Source: Acetobacterium bakii
GTDB lineage: Bacteria > Bacillota > Clostridia > Eubacteriales > Eubacteriaceae
Direction of reading: 5' to 3'
Length of the DNA: 52,729 nucleotides
Assembly (NCBI RefSeq): GCF_001263355.1
Contig: NZ_LGYO01000017.1
Location: 39,703 to 92,431 of the forward strand
Below the pieces are notes generated by a model that did not search any database, was not told where the DNA came from, and worked only from the letters and a program-made list of their open reading frames with translations. Positions 28,579-36,614 of the stretch are shown in pieces. The number at the start of each line of letters is the position of its first letter. The stretch's first letter is position 1. The position numbers and the translations under genes were made by a program.

Positions 28579-29964
28579 ATGGAAAAAAAACCCTTAAGTT
28601 CAGGGCTTAAGAAATTCTTTGGTGTTGGGGATCTTGGTTTTACTTTGATGTCGAATGTTGAAGTATTTTATTTTGCATATTTTTTAACAAACATTGCAAA
28701 ATTTGATTTGGCAACAACTGCAATAATTATGACTTTAACAAGTACAGTAGATATGGTACTATCACCTTTCTATGGTGGATTTATTGATGCTCTTAAACCA
28801 ATGAAATGGGGAAAATACAGATCGTGGTTGTTAGTAATACCACCTATTGTAGTGGTTCTCTATACAATGATGTTTACGGTTATTGGTACGGGAATAGTAC
28901 CAATTGTCATTATTTGTATAGCTTTCATTACTTCACACATTGCATGGAACTTCTCGTATGTTGCTAATATAGCATTAATACCTACAATTTCGTCGACACC
29001 TGAAGATCGAACACAATTATCCGCAACACGTGGCGCTTATGCCAATATTGGGAAAATTATTTTCTCAGCAATGGGATTGACCACTATTTTATGGGTTGGC
29101 GGAGCAGTTGGTAATCCAGTACTCGGATTCACAATTTCGGCATTCGCAATGGCTTGTATTTACTGGTTAGGCTATTTCATTCACTTCAAACTAACGAGTG
29201 GATATGAAGTAACACAGGAAGAAGCAGCTGCAAACACTAATGTGGCTCAGAAAGAAAAAATTTCTGTTGCAGATATGTTTAGATCATTGGTTCAGAACCC
29301 ACATTTGTTAGTGTTACTTTTAGCAGATGTAGCCCGTTGGACAGTTAACTTTGTCTGTGCAGGGTCGGCGGTATACTTCTTTACCTATGTAGCAAACAAT
29401 GTCGCAATGTTTAGCGTTTACTTGTTGGTTGCAAATATTATGGCGGTTATTGGCTCATATTCAAGTAAATATGTCGCCGCGAAATTGTCAACAAGAACAG
29501 CGGCACTGATTGGCTGTTACGGTTTAGGAATATTTTTAATCGGCTGTCAATTCGTTGTTTCTAACATAATACTTGTTCTAATAGTCCTTTCATGTGCGCA
29601 GTTCTTCTTAGGATTCCTGTATGCATTGATGGTTGCATTATACGGTGATGCATCGATTTACAGTGAATGGAAAACAGGGAAAGCAGCATCAAGCTGGGTT
29701 ATGGGATTATCGAATTTGCCATTAAAACTAGCTATCTTCGTCAAAGGGCTAATTATTCCGGCAATGCTGGCTTCAGTAGGCTTCGTTGCAAAAATGGACC
29801 CAGCTACTGCCACACCAGAATTAAAAGCGGGTATTACGACTTTATTCTGTACAATTCCAGGTTGCACGGTTCTTGCAGGTGCGATTCTATTAACATTTGG
29901 ATACCGATTAACGACAGAAAAAATGGTACAATATCAGGCTGAAATAGATGCAAGAAAACAGTAA
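28579..29964 (+). CDS. MFS transporter, GPH (glycoside-pentoside-hexuronide:cation symporter) type
   Basis: 461-residue membrane protein with about 12 hydrophobic helices. Family features: N-terminal KKFFGVGDLGFTLMSN, the conserved PFYGGFIDALKPMKWGKYRSW segment spread over ~62-85, SATRGAYANIGK and YGDASIYSEWKTGK. GPH members take up sugars and, in several anaerobes, other small organic substrates with a cation. ATG at 28579 follows TTAGGAGG. Codon use is more AT-rich than in the housekeeping genes. Linked through a shared operator to the methyltransferase operon, it is a candidate importer for the methyl donor; that link is inference. Confidence 0.88.
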   Translation: MEKKPLSSGLKKFFGVGDLGFTLMSNVEVFYFAYFLTNIAKFDLATTAIIMTLTSTVDMVLSPFYGGFIDALKPMKWGKYRSWLLVIPPIVVVLYTMMFTVIGTGIVPIVIICIAFITSHIAWNFSYVANIALIPTISSTPEDRTQLSATRGAYANIGKIIFSAMGLTTILWVGGAVGNPVLGFTISAFAMACIYWLGYFIHFKLTSGYEVTQEEAAANTNVAQKEKISVADMFRSLVQNPHLLVLLLADVARWTVNFVCAGSAVYFFTYVANNVAMFSVYLLVANIMAVIGSYSSKYVAAKLSTRTAALIGCYGLGIFLIGCQFVVSNIILVLIVLSCAQFFLGFLYALMVALYGDASIYSEWKTGKAASSWVMGLSNLPLKLAIFVKGLIIPAMLASVGFVAKMDPATATPELKAGITTLFCTIPGCTVLAGAILLTFGYRLTTEKMVQYQAEIDARKQ

Positions 29965-30001
29965 CAGAAGAATTTAAAATTTAGAGATCAATAACTCAAT
30001 T

Positions 30002-30049
30002 AATAAATAAGAAGCCTTTTCAGAGTCTGGAATTGGCTTCTTATTTATT
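30002..30049. terminator. Bidirectional intrinsic terminator after symporter
   Basis: Perfect 15-bp arms (30002-30016 with 30035-30049) and 18-nt loop; A/T-rich ends serve as T-run in both directions. Confidence 0.8.
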
Positions 30050-30159
30050 TGAAATAAAGTTATTTAACATATAATTCCTAAGATAAATAATGAATAAAAA
30101 CAGATCATAAAAAGAATCACAGCTTCAACGTTTTTTGTTGCTCTGGATACAACCTATTT

Positions 30160-30525
30160 TCAATGATGATGGTGATGATTGGGTCCTGCTCCTTTAAAAT
30201 CTCGAATCAGTACAAGTTTACGAGCTTCCACTTGCTTAATTGCATCATGGATCGTCATTCCATCTCCTTTAAAACGGGTAATTCCTACATCCGCAATCAG
30301 ATAGAAGGCTTTTTCTTCAATTGCTCCGGTAATTACTGCTTCACAATCCTCGTTTTTAATGATAGTGGCTATTTCAATTCCCTGCAGATCTTTTTCAAAA
30401 TCATTTTCATATTCGCTGATAGATCCATCTTTCGTTTCATAAATCAATAGAAACGGACTTTTTTCAAATTCCCCAAAAACTCTATCTTCCATGGTTTTTC
30501 CAGCGGCTGTAATTGCTATTTTCAT
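30160..30525 (-). CDS. NifX/NifB-C-like (dinitrogenase cofactor biosynthesis fold) protein with His tail
   Basis: 121 residues of the NifX/NafY/NifB C-terminal fold: MKIAITAAGKTMEDRVFGEFEKSPFL opening (in two parts), then NEDCEAVITGAI and a DVGITRFKGDGMTI segment. Such stand-alone proteins occur widely in anaerobes and bind Fe-S or metal cofactors. The C terminus ends in GPN followed by five histidines, a likely metal-binding tail encoded by CAT/CAC codons. AAGGAG precedes the start. Single gene, no nif genes nearby. Metal binding is plausible; physiological role unknown. Confidence 0.8.
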   Translation of the reverse strand: MKIAITAAGKTMEDRVFGEFEKSPFLLIYETKDGSISEYENDFEKDLQGIEIATIIKNEDCEAVITGAIEEKAFYLIADVGITRFKGDGMTIHDAIKQVEARKLVLIRDFKGAGPNHHHHH

Positions 30526-30691
30526 TATAACTCCTTCTAAATAAACTTACTTCTATTCTACACTTTTCCTTTAGCAGCTTCAAGGATTTCCTTAAAACAT
30601 CTGAAAGTACTGAAAATTGTAAGTAATGGAAAGATGTCCCTGTTTCTAGACCCTTCACAAATCAGCTTGTTCAAATTAATTGAAATATGGT

Positions 30692-30720
30692 TTGACATTT
30701 TCTTTAGGTTAGTTTATTAT
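30692..30720 (+). promoter_or_regulatory. Promoter of the second TetR gene
   Basis: TTGACA, 17-nt spacer, TATTAT; its start point falls at the left edge of the operator at 30726. Confidence 0.8.
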
Positions 30721-30725
30721 TGTTA

Positions 30726-30744
30726 TATCGACCGACGGTCGATA
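30726..30744. promoter_or_regulatory. TetR operator O1
   Basis: Perfect 9-1-9 palindrome TATCGACCG-A-CGGTCGATA at the predicted start point of the TetR gene. A 17-of-19 copy lies at 31429-31447. Confidence 0.85.
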
Positions 30745-30758
30745 AAGCGAGGTACGAT

Positions 30759-31391
30759 ATGAAAGCTATCAAAGAAGGTGAAGTTCGGAAACGTGAGATA
30801 TTGGAGGTTTCACGGGAATTATTCGTTAAGAAAGGTTATGATCATACATCGGTGAATGATATTTTAAAAATTGTGGATATTGCCAAAGGTACCTTTTACT
30901 ATTATTTTGCATCAAAGGAAGAAGTATTGGAAGCAATTATTATTGACATTGTTGAAGAAGGAGCAAAGAGAGCAGAGGTGATTCTAAAGGATCGATCCAT
31001 TCCTCTGGTGAATCGTATTATGCTGGCAATCATGGCACAGACTCCTGAGTTTGAAGGCGTGGATCAGATAAAGGAAGAAATGCATAAGGTTGAGAATACA
31101 AAGCTTGAACAGTTATATTTAAAGGCAATGCTTAAACGGATGACGCCGCTTTTAAGAGAACCTGTTTCAGAAGGTATGGAGCAAGATATTTTTCATATGG
31201 AGTATCCAACGGAATGCATCGAATCTATTTTGCTGTTGGGCCATATGCTGTTCGATTGTGATATTTTTGAATGGGAAATGGACGAGTATCCTAAAAAGAT
31301 ACAGGCATTTTTATGTAATATCGAGAGAATGATGGGAACAAATGAGGGCGAACTGAATAGCTTTTTACAGATGTTTGGACAGCTGCCATAG
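30759..31391 (+). CDS. TetR-family regulator of the downstream efflux genes
   Basis: 210 residues. The HTH region KREILEVSRELFVKKGYDHT, VNDILKIVDIAKGTFYYYF and SKEEVLEAII is canonical. The start at 30759 is chosen because GCGAGG lies just before it and an upstream in-frame start at 30720 would overlap the operator. The near-identical palindromes before this gene and before the next one argue for autoregulation and control of the following MFS-remnant/ABC operon. The ligand domain is unassigned; drug or antimicrobial-peptide sensing is a guess from the downstream exporter. Confidence 0.9.
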   Translation: MKAIKEGEVRKREILEVSRELFVKKGYDHTSVNDILKIVDIAKGTFYYYFASKEEVLEAIIIDIVEEGAKRAEVILKDRSIPLVNRIMLAIMAQTPEFEGVDQIKEEMHKVENTKLEQLYLKAMLKRMTPLLREPVSEGMEQDIFHMEYPTECIESILLLGHMLFDCDIFEWEMDEYPKKIQAFLCNIERMMGTNEGELNSFLQMFGQLP

Positions 31392-31428
31392 ATGGCGGGA
31401 CATCTGTAAGACTATTTTTTTACGCTTG

Positions 31429-31447
31429 TACCGACCGATGGTCGATA
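31429..31447. promoter_or_regulatory. TetR operator O2
   Basis: TACCGACCGATGGTCGATA, 17 of 19 identical to O1, 77 nt before the truncated MFS gene. Confidence 0.8.
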
Positions 31448-31523
31448 TAAGAAAAAAAATAATAATTTACAGTGATTGGTATGAATATTGGATAAAGATC
31501 ATTAAAGTTTAGGGAGGATAACA

Positions 31524-31916
31524 ATGAATCCAGGGCATGAAATACAGAACACAAAAATACAGAATAAGGGAATAAAGAAGTTTATGATATTGGCCGCCGG
31601 CCAGTTGATATCAAGTATTGGCAGCGGATTAACGGATTTCGGTTTGGCTATTTATGTGCTGGCCTTGACAGGATCTGTTGCAGCTACAGCCATTGTCAGC
31701 ATTTGCGCCTTTCTGCCATCCATTCTTTTGGCGCCGGTGGGAGGGGTTTTGGCAGATCGTTATGACAGACGATTAATGATGATTCTGGGGGAATTGTTTT
31801 CCGGTCTGGCCTTAATCGGAATCGTTGTTTCCAGATTGAAAAGTGTCAAAATGTTGGAAGAGGGGGATTTAAGTAAGAATGATACTATTGTTGCATCTTG
31901 TCCGGAAGGACTTTAA
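31524..31916 (+). pseudogene. Truncated MFS efflux protein (N-terminal fragment)
   Basis: Reads as the first ~95-100 residues of a drug-efflux MFS protein: helices 1-2, the loop motif GGVLADRYDRR and the start of helix 3 (MMILGELFSGLALIGIVV), then a non-homologous tail of about 28 residues ending at 31916. Complete members have about 400 residues. The tail overlaps the start of the ABC permease gene in another frame, so a deletion probably fused the MFS 5' end to the ABC operon near 31830-31850. GGGAGG precedes the ATG. It may still be translated and couple translation to the permease. Confidence 0.75.
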
Positions 31917-34209
31917 AAGAAATCGGGTGATCACAACTGCACTGGCGGTATTTTTGATCCTTTCGGCCCTTTTGATGGCAACCGGCCTAAGGGTGGCAGG
32001 GACGATGAACTCCTCATTGAAGGGGCTAGATGAACTGGCTGTGCCTCCGGAATACCTGCAAATGCATAAGGGCACCTATGATGAGGAAGCCTTTGATAAC
32101 TTTGTGGCAACTCATGAGTATATCGAGGATTCGCTAATCGTCAAGATGCTTGATATAAATAATAAAAATATAATTTATCAGGGCGAAACCCTGGAAAAGT
32201 GTTTGATGGATAATGGTTTTGTTGTTCAGAACGAAGGATTTGATTATCTCCTTAATATGAACAATGAAGTGGCGGTTGTTGCGGATGGGGAAATCGGGGT
32301 TCCTGTTTATTATGCCGAGGAACTTGGTATTCAGGTCGGCGATGTCATTACATTACATAAAGATGATTACAGTAAGGAACTGAGGGTATCAACCATCATT
32401 CGCGACGCATCAATGAATGTGGCTCTGGCATCTTCAAAGCGTTTTTTAGTCAGTCCGGCAGATCTTGATGAAATAAGCCGCCATATGGGTGAAAATGAAT
32501 ATTCTTTTGAATTCCTATTAAAAGATGGTTCATCAACGGCAGCTTTACAGAAGGATTACATGGATGCAAACATGCCTGCCAAAGGTGTTGCCATTACTGG
32601 CAGTCTTCTGACGATGATGAATGCTTTTTCCTATGGCCTGGTAGCATTTATCATCATCGCCATCAGTATTCTTTTAATCCTGGTGTCACTCCTGTGTTTA
32701 TCTTATATTATTCAAGCCACCATGGCAGACGAGAATGTTACCATCGGAGAAATGAAAGCCATTGGATTGACCGGAAAAACAATAGTGAAGTTATATCAGA
32801 TGAAATATATCATACTTGTGCTGATTGCAGGAGTGATTGGTTATCTGGGAGCTATCCCCTTTGGAGATTTCTTTTCATCCGCGGTTGTTATGTACTGTGG
32901 ATATGGGACGGTTGAATGGATGCGATGGGTATTTCCTTTAATCGGTGTTATTTTGCTGGGCCTGATTGTCATGCTCGGATGCCGCAGAATCATTCGCAAG
33001 AATCTGAAAAGGTCGGTTGTCGAACTGATGCGCGGGGAGGAGCAGATCAAGAAAGAGGGACATTATACTTTACCTTCAGCAGGATTGAAATACCCCAACC
33101 TGACGATGGCATTCGGTGAATTAAAATGCAGATGGAAGGAATATTTGGTTGTATTTCTCGTCTTTGTATTTTCATCATTTTTGATTCTGCTTCCCATGAA
33201 TATGAAGAATACCATTGAAAATCCATCTTTCATTACCTATATGGGTATCGGAGAATCCGATATTCGCGTTGATATTCAGTACAGCGACAAACTAACAGCA
33301 CAAAAAGATGCCGCTTTAGCCTCGCTGGAGAATGATTCTGAAATCACCAAATATGCAATTTATGAAAATGGTTACGTACAATCTCAGAATGCGGTTGGGG
33401 AATGGGAATACCTTCGCGTAGAAAGTGGTGATGAAGCTGTTTTCCCATTGGAGTATCTGAGCGGAAGCGCGCCGAGTGACAGTAAAGAAATGGCCCTTTC
33501 TTATATGAATGCGACTGAATTGGGAAAAGAAGTTGGCGATTCGATGACGGTGGTCTATCAGGGAGAAGAACTGACCTTTACCGTCTGCGGTATTTATCAG
33601 GATATTACCTACGGTGGCAAGACTGCCAAAGCAGCCATTGATTTTGCCGAAAATGATGTGGAAGTCTATATCATTTATGTTGATGTGCACGACGGTGTTG
33701 CCATTGAGAAAAAAACGGATGGACTCCGGAGTATACTGCCGGATAGTAAAGTAACGCCAGTCAGCGAATTCATTGCCCAGACACTGGGCGGAATTACGGA
33801 TAGTATGAGCCTGGTAGAAGCTGCGGCCATCATCATTTCATTGCTGTTAATCATGCTGGTTACCGTGATGTTCTTGCAGCTGATCACAGCCAGAGAACAC
33901 AGTGCCATCGCCATTAAAAAAGCCATTGGTTTTTCAAATCGGGACATCCGAATACAGTTTGGTATACGAATTCTGGTGATTCAATTCCTGGCAATCATTG
34001 TCGGAACGGTGCTGGCGAATTCTTTAGGTGAGATGATTTTCGGCTGGATGCTTTCGGCCATGGGGGCATCAAAAATAATGTTATTGGTTGAACCGGTGAC
34101 GGCCTATCTGCTTTGCCCGGCGGCCCAGCTGCTGACAGTCTTTATCACGGTGATTGTAGGAACCAAAGTTGTCAGAAACTATCATATCAGAGATCAAATA
34201 AGGGAATAG
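31879..34209 (+). CDS. ABC exporter permease, FtsX/MacB-like (BceB/YknZ type)
   Basis: 776 residues with an N-terminal membrane helix (~17-33), a large extracellular domain, three helices (~250-370), a second extracellular domain and three C-terminal helices: the double-FtsX arrangement. Typical segments are ATMADENVTIGEMKAIGLTG and ITAREHSAIAIKKAIGFSNR. The ATG at 31879 overlaps the MFS fragment; GAGGGGG lies before it. With the ATPase 11 nt downstream it forms a MacB/LolCDE-like exporter or mechanotransmitter, often used for peptide or drug resistance. Now under the TetR operator that once served the MFS gene. Confidence 0.9.
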   Translation: MILLLHLVRKDFKRNRVITTALAVFLILSALLMATGLRVAGTMNSSLKGLDELAVPPEYLQMHKGTYDEEAFDNFVATHEYIEDSLIVKMLDINNKNIIYQGETLEKCLMDNGFVVQNEGFDYLLNMNNEVAVVADGEIGVPVYYAEELGIQVGDVITLHKDDYSKELRVSTIIRDASMNVALASSKRFLVSPADLDEISRHMGENEYSFEFLLKDGSSTAALQKDYMDANMPAKGVAITGSLLTMMNAFSYGLVAFIIIAISILLILVSLLCLSYIIQATMADENVTIGEMKAIGLTGKTIVKLYQMKYIILVLIAGVIGYLGAIPFGDFFSSAVVMYCGYGTVEWMRWVFPLIGVILLGLIVMLGCRRIIRKNLKRSVVELMRGEEQIKKEGHYTLPSAGLKYPNLTMAFGELKCRWKEYLVVFLVFVFSSFLILLPMNMKNTIENPSFITYMGIGESDIRVDIQYSDKLTAQKDAALASLENDSEITKYAIYENGYVQSQNAVGEWEYLRVESGDEAVFPLEYLSGSAPSDSKEMALSYMNATELGKEVGDSMTVVYQGEELTFTVCGIYQDITYGGKTAKAAIDFAENDVEVYIIYVDVHDGVAIEKKTDGLRSILPDSKVTPVSEFIAQTLGGITDSMSLVEAAAIIISLLLIMLVTVMFLQLITAREHSAIAIKKAIGFSNRDIRIQFGIRILVIQFLAIIVGTVLANSLGEMIFGWMLSAMGASKIMLLVEPVTAYLLCPAAQLLTVFITVIVGTKVVRNYHIRDQIRE

Positions 34210-34220
34210 GGAGTTAAGCC

Positions 34221-34949
34221 ATGATAAAAATTGAACAGATCAGTAAGTCATTTAAAGCGACACAGGTACTGAAGGATATTTCTTTTGAAATCACAAAAGG
34301 AGATTTCACTGCGGTTATGGGACCTTCCGGTTCCGGTAAGTCAACACTTCTCTACAGCATCAGCGGCATGGATAGCATCAATGAAGGCAGGGTATTGTTT
34401 GAAGAAAACAATATATCCGCGATGCCGGAGAAAGAATTATCCGGATTTAGGCTGAACAAAATGGGCTTTGTGTTTCAGAATGCACAAATGTTAAAGAATC
34501 TTTCCATTTTTGATAATATTATACTACCCGGTCTTGTGGCTAAAAAAGAATCGGCCCAGGCTATCAGGAAACATGCATCGGAATTAATGAAGCGGATGGG
34601 CATTGAAGGCATTGAAGAGCGCGATATCCGGGAAGTCTCCGGCGGACAGTTGCAACGGGCTTCCATATGCCGGGCCATGATTAATCATCCTGATATTCTG
34701 TTTTTGGATGAACCCACCGGCGCGCTGAACTCAGTTGCTGCGGATCAGGTGTTTGCAATTCTAAAAGATTTGAATCAGGAGGGAACGACCATCATGACCG
34801 TTACTCATGATACTAGGGTCGCTGCCAAAGCAAGGAAAGTAATCTATATCAGAGATGGACAGATTGCCGGCTATAAGGAATTCGCGGTAAGGGCAGACCG
34901 TTCCAGTGAACTGGATGAATGGTTAAAAGGATTTCAATCAAAGGCCTAA
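34221..34949 (+). CDS. ABC exporter ATP-binding protein (MacB/LolD type)
   Basis: 242 residues. Walker A GPSGSGKST, Q-loop FVFQNAQMLKNLS, signature VSGGQLQRASICRA, Walker B ILFLDEPTGALNS and the H-loop TVTHDTRVAAKA place it in the LolD/MacB group that pairs with FtsX-type permeases. ATG at 34221 after GGGAGTTAAGCC. Ends the operon begun at 31524. Confidence 0.93.
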   Translation: MIKIEQISKSFKATQVLKDISFEITKGDFTAVMGPSGSGKSTLLYSISGMDSINEGRVLFEENNISAMPEKELSGFRLNKMGFVFQNAQMLKNLSIFDNIILPGLVAKKESAQAIRKHASELMKRMGIEGIEERDIREVSGGQLQRASICRAMINHPDILFLDEPTGALNSVAADQVFAILKDLNQEGTTIMTVTHDTRVAAKARKVIYIRDGQIAGYKEFAVRADRSSELDEWLKGFQSKA

Positions 34950-35012
34950 CATAAATATTCATCTAAACTCACTTGTTGTTACTATATCATAATCAAAAGA
35001 AAGATTATTCAA

Positions 35013-35041
35013 TTGACAAAGCCCATAAAAAATGATAAATT
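35013..35041 (+). promoter_or_regulatory. Promoter of third TetR gene
   Basis: TTGACA, 17-nt spacer, TAAATT. Confidence 0.7.
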
Positions 35042-35055
35042 AAGCAAGTGCTCAA
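35040..35055. promoter_or_regulatory. Probable operator of third TetR
   Basis: TTAAGCA-AG-TGCTCAA, 6 of 7 arm positions matching, overlapping the -10 and start point of the TetR-CPBP operon. Confidence 0.5.
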
Positions 35056-35072
35056 TAACTGAGAGGTGAAGG

Positions 35073-35657
35073 ATGAAGCAAGCTGAAAAGGGAATAAGGC
35101 GAAAAAATCAAATTGCAACTATTGCACTGGATCAATTTATCCAGAAAGGTTACTATGGAACATCGACACGAGAAATTTCTAAAATTGCAGAAATTAGTTC
35201 GGGATTGATGTTTCATTATTTTAAAAACAAGCAGGATTTATTTCATTATCTGGTTCAAATTGGAACTGAAAAAATGAAATTTAATCATGAAATGGCTCTT
35301 GATCAACCAAAGAATTATTTGCAAAATGTAGCGAAGTATATTTTTGGGCAGTTACAAGAAAACGAATTCTTTGCGAAAATGTTTATCTTTATAGATACCG
35401 CCCAACATACAGTTGGAATCCCAGATGAGACAAAAACGTTGCTGCAAGACAATGACGTGATCAGGCAATGTACACCGATTTTTATAAAAGGTCAACAAAC
35501 TGGTGAGTTTAGAAGCGGAAATGCCCATGCTATGTGTGTAGCTTTTTTTGGAACAATCCAAGGAGTTGCTCAGGAAAAGGTCCGAATGCCTGAAACGCCC
35601 ATGCCTGAAGTTGAATGGTTGATGGACATGATCGTCGGAGAAAGGAAGGTGAAATAA
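35073..35657 (+). CDS. TetR-family regulator, paired with CPBP protease
   Basis: 194 residues with a TetR HTH (RRKNQIATIALDQFIQKGYY, TREISKIAEISSGLMFHYF, KNKQDLFHYLV). It is the third TetR in 8 kb and not a close copy of the other two. GAGAGGTGAAGG precedes the ATG at 35073. Its TAA stop shares one base with the CPBP start, so the two proteins are translationally coupled and the CPBP protein is its likely target or partner. Ligand unknown. Confidence 0.88.
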   Translation: MKQAEKGIRRKNQIATIALDQFIQKGYYGTSTREISKIAEISSGLMFHYFKNKQDLFHYLVQIGTEKMKFNHEMALDQPKNYLQNVAKYIFGQLQENEFFAKMFIFIDTAQHTVGIPDETKTLLQDNDVIRQCTPIFIKGQQTGEFRSGNAHAMCVAFFGTIQGVAQEKVRMPETPMPEVEWLMDMIVGERKVK

Positions 35658-36463
35658 TGGATGAAATTTTAAAAAGAAGAATAGAAATTTTTATATTAGT
35701 GGTCATTGGTTGCGGGTGGTTTGGAAAAGTTGTTGATAATTTATTGTCCAACCAACCGGATCAGTCACTGGGTTCGCTTGTATGGCTAATTTCTCCCTTT
35801 ATAGTATCTCTTATTTTGGCATGGAGGAGTCCAGTCAAAAACATTGGATTCAGGCCAAATTTTTCAGGAAATGGCAAATGGTATCTGCTGTCATTGGTGC
35901 TATTTCCGTTATTTGCGGCAATTAGCATCGGTTTAGAAATGAGTTTGGGGATTATTTCAGTGACTTCTTTTAAAGATTCTCTTATTCTCCAGACACTGGC
36001 AGGATGGTTTGTTTTTAATTTTTTTCGATCAATTCTTGAAGAAACGGCATGGAGAGGTTTTTTACAGGAACGACTCATTAAGATCAATGCCAAAGGCTGG
36101 ACGATCTATTCCATAACAGCAATTGTTTGGTGGTTGTGGCATATTCCTTACTATTTATTTTTCTATGATGGTGTTGCCATGGATATGATTGTTTCATCTT
36201 TTTTTGTACTGGCAAGTTTTAATGTGCTTTTTATGGAATTATATGCGATAACGCGTACAATCTGGCCCTGTGTATTGCTGCATGCAACAACAAATGCCAT
36301 CCAGTATACGGTAGTGGAAAATCCATGGCTTATTGATCAATATTGGGGTTTTTGGTTTTCACCATCCCTAAGTGTCATGATTTGTCTGTTCTGTGTGATT
36401 ATTGGAATCGCAATTCGCAAAGTTCGCATCGAGAAACTTCAAAAAAATCATGTGTTGGAGTAG
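35657..36463 (+). CDS. CPBP-family intramembrane protease (CAAX protease/bacteriocin-processing type)
   Basis: 268-residue membrane protein with about eight hydrophobic helices. The CPBP/Abi motifs are present: EETAWRGFLQERL (glutamate pair and arginine), WWLWHIPYY (histidine) and LLHATTNA (second histidine). The start at 35657 (MDEILKRR) is chosen because GGAAGGTG lies just before; an upstream in-frame ATG at 35615 is inside the TetR coding end. Such proteins act in peptide processing, self-immunity or unknown roles. No bacteriocin gene seen nearby. Confidence 0.85.
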   Translation: MDEILKRRIEIFILVVIGCGWFGKVVDNLLSNQPDQSLGSLVWLISPFIVSLILAWRSPVKNIGFRPNFSGNGKWYLLSLVLFPLFAAISIGLEMSLGIISVTSFKDSLILQTLAGWFVFNFFRSILEETAWRGFLQERLIKINAKGWTIYSITAIVWWLWHIPYYLFFYDGVAMDMIVSSFFVLASFNVLFMELYAITRTIWPCVLLHATTNAIQYTVVENPWLIDQYWGFWFSPSLSVMICLFCVIIGIAIRKVRIEKLQKNHVLE

Positions 36464-36614
36464 AAAATCTGTCATAAATGTTTAAGTGCATCTGAATGGA
36501 AATGCTTTTAATCGCTAATGGGTCACTCAATTAATATTCAGTTAATGTTGTTAATGGATTAATGAAACAAACCTTCGGTATGATTGACTAATCATTCATA
36601 CAGGAGGTTTTTTT

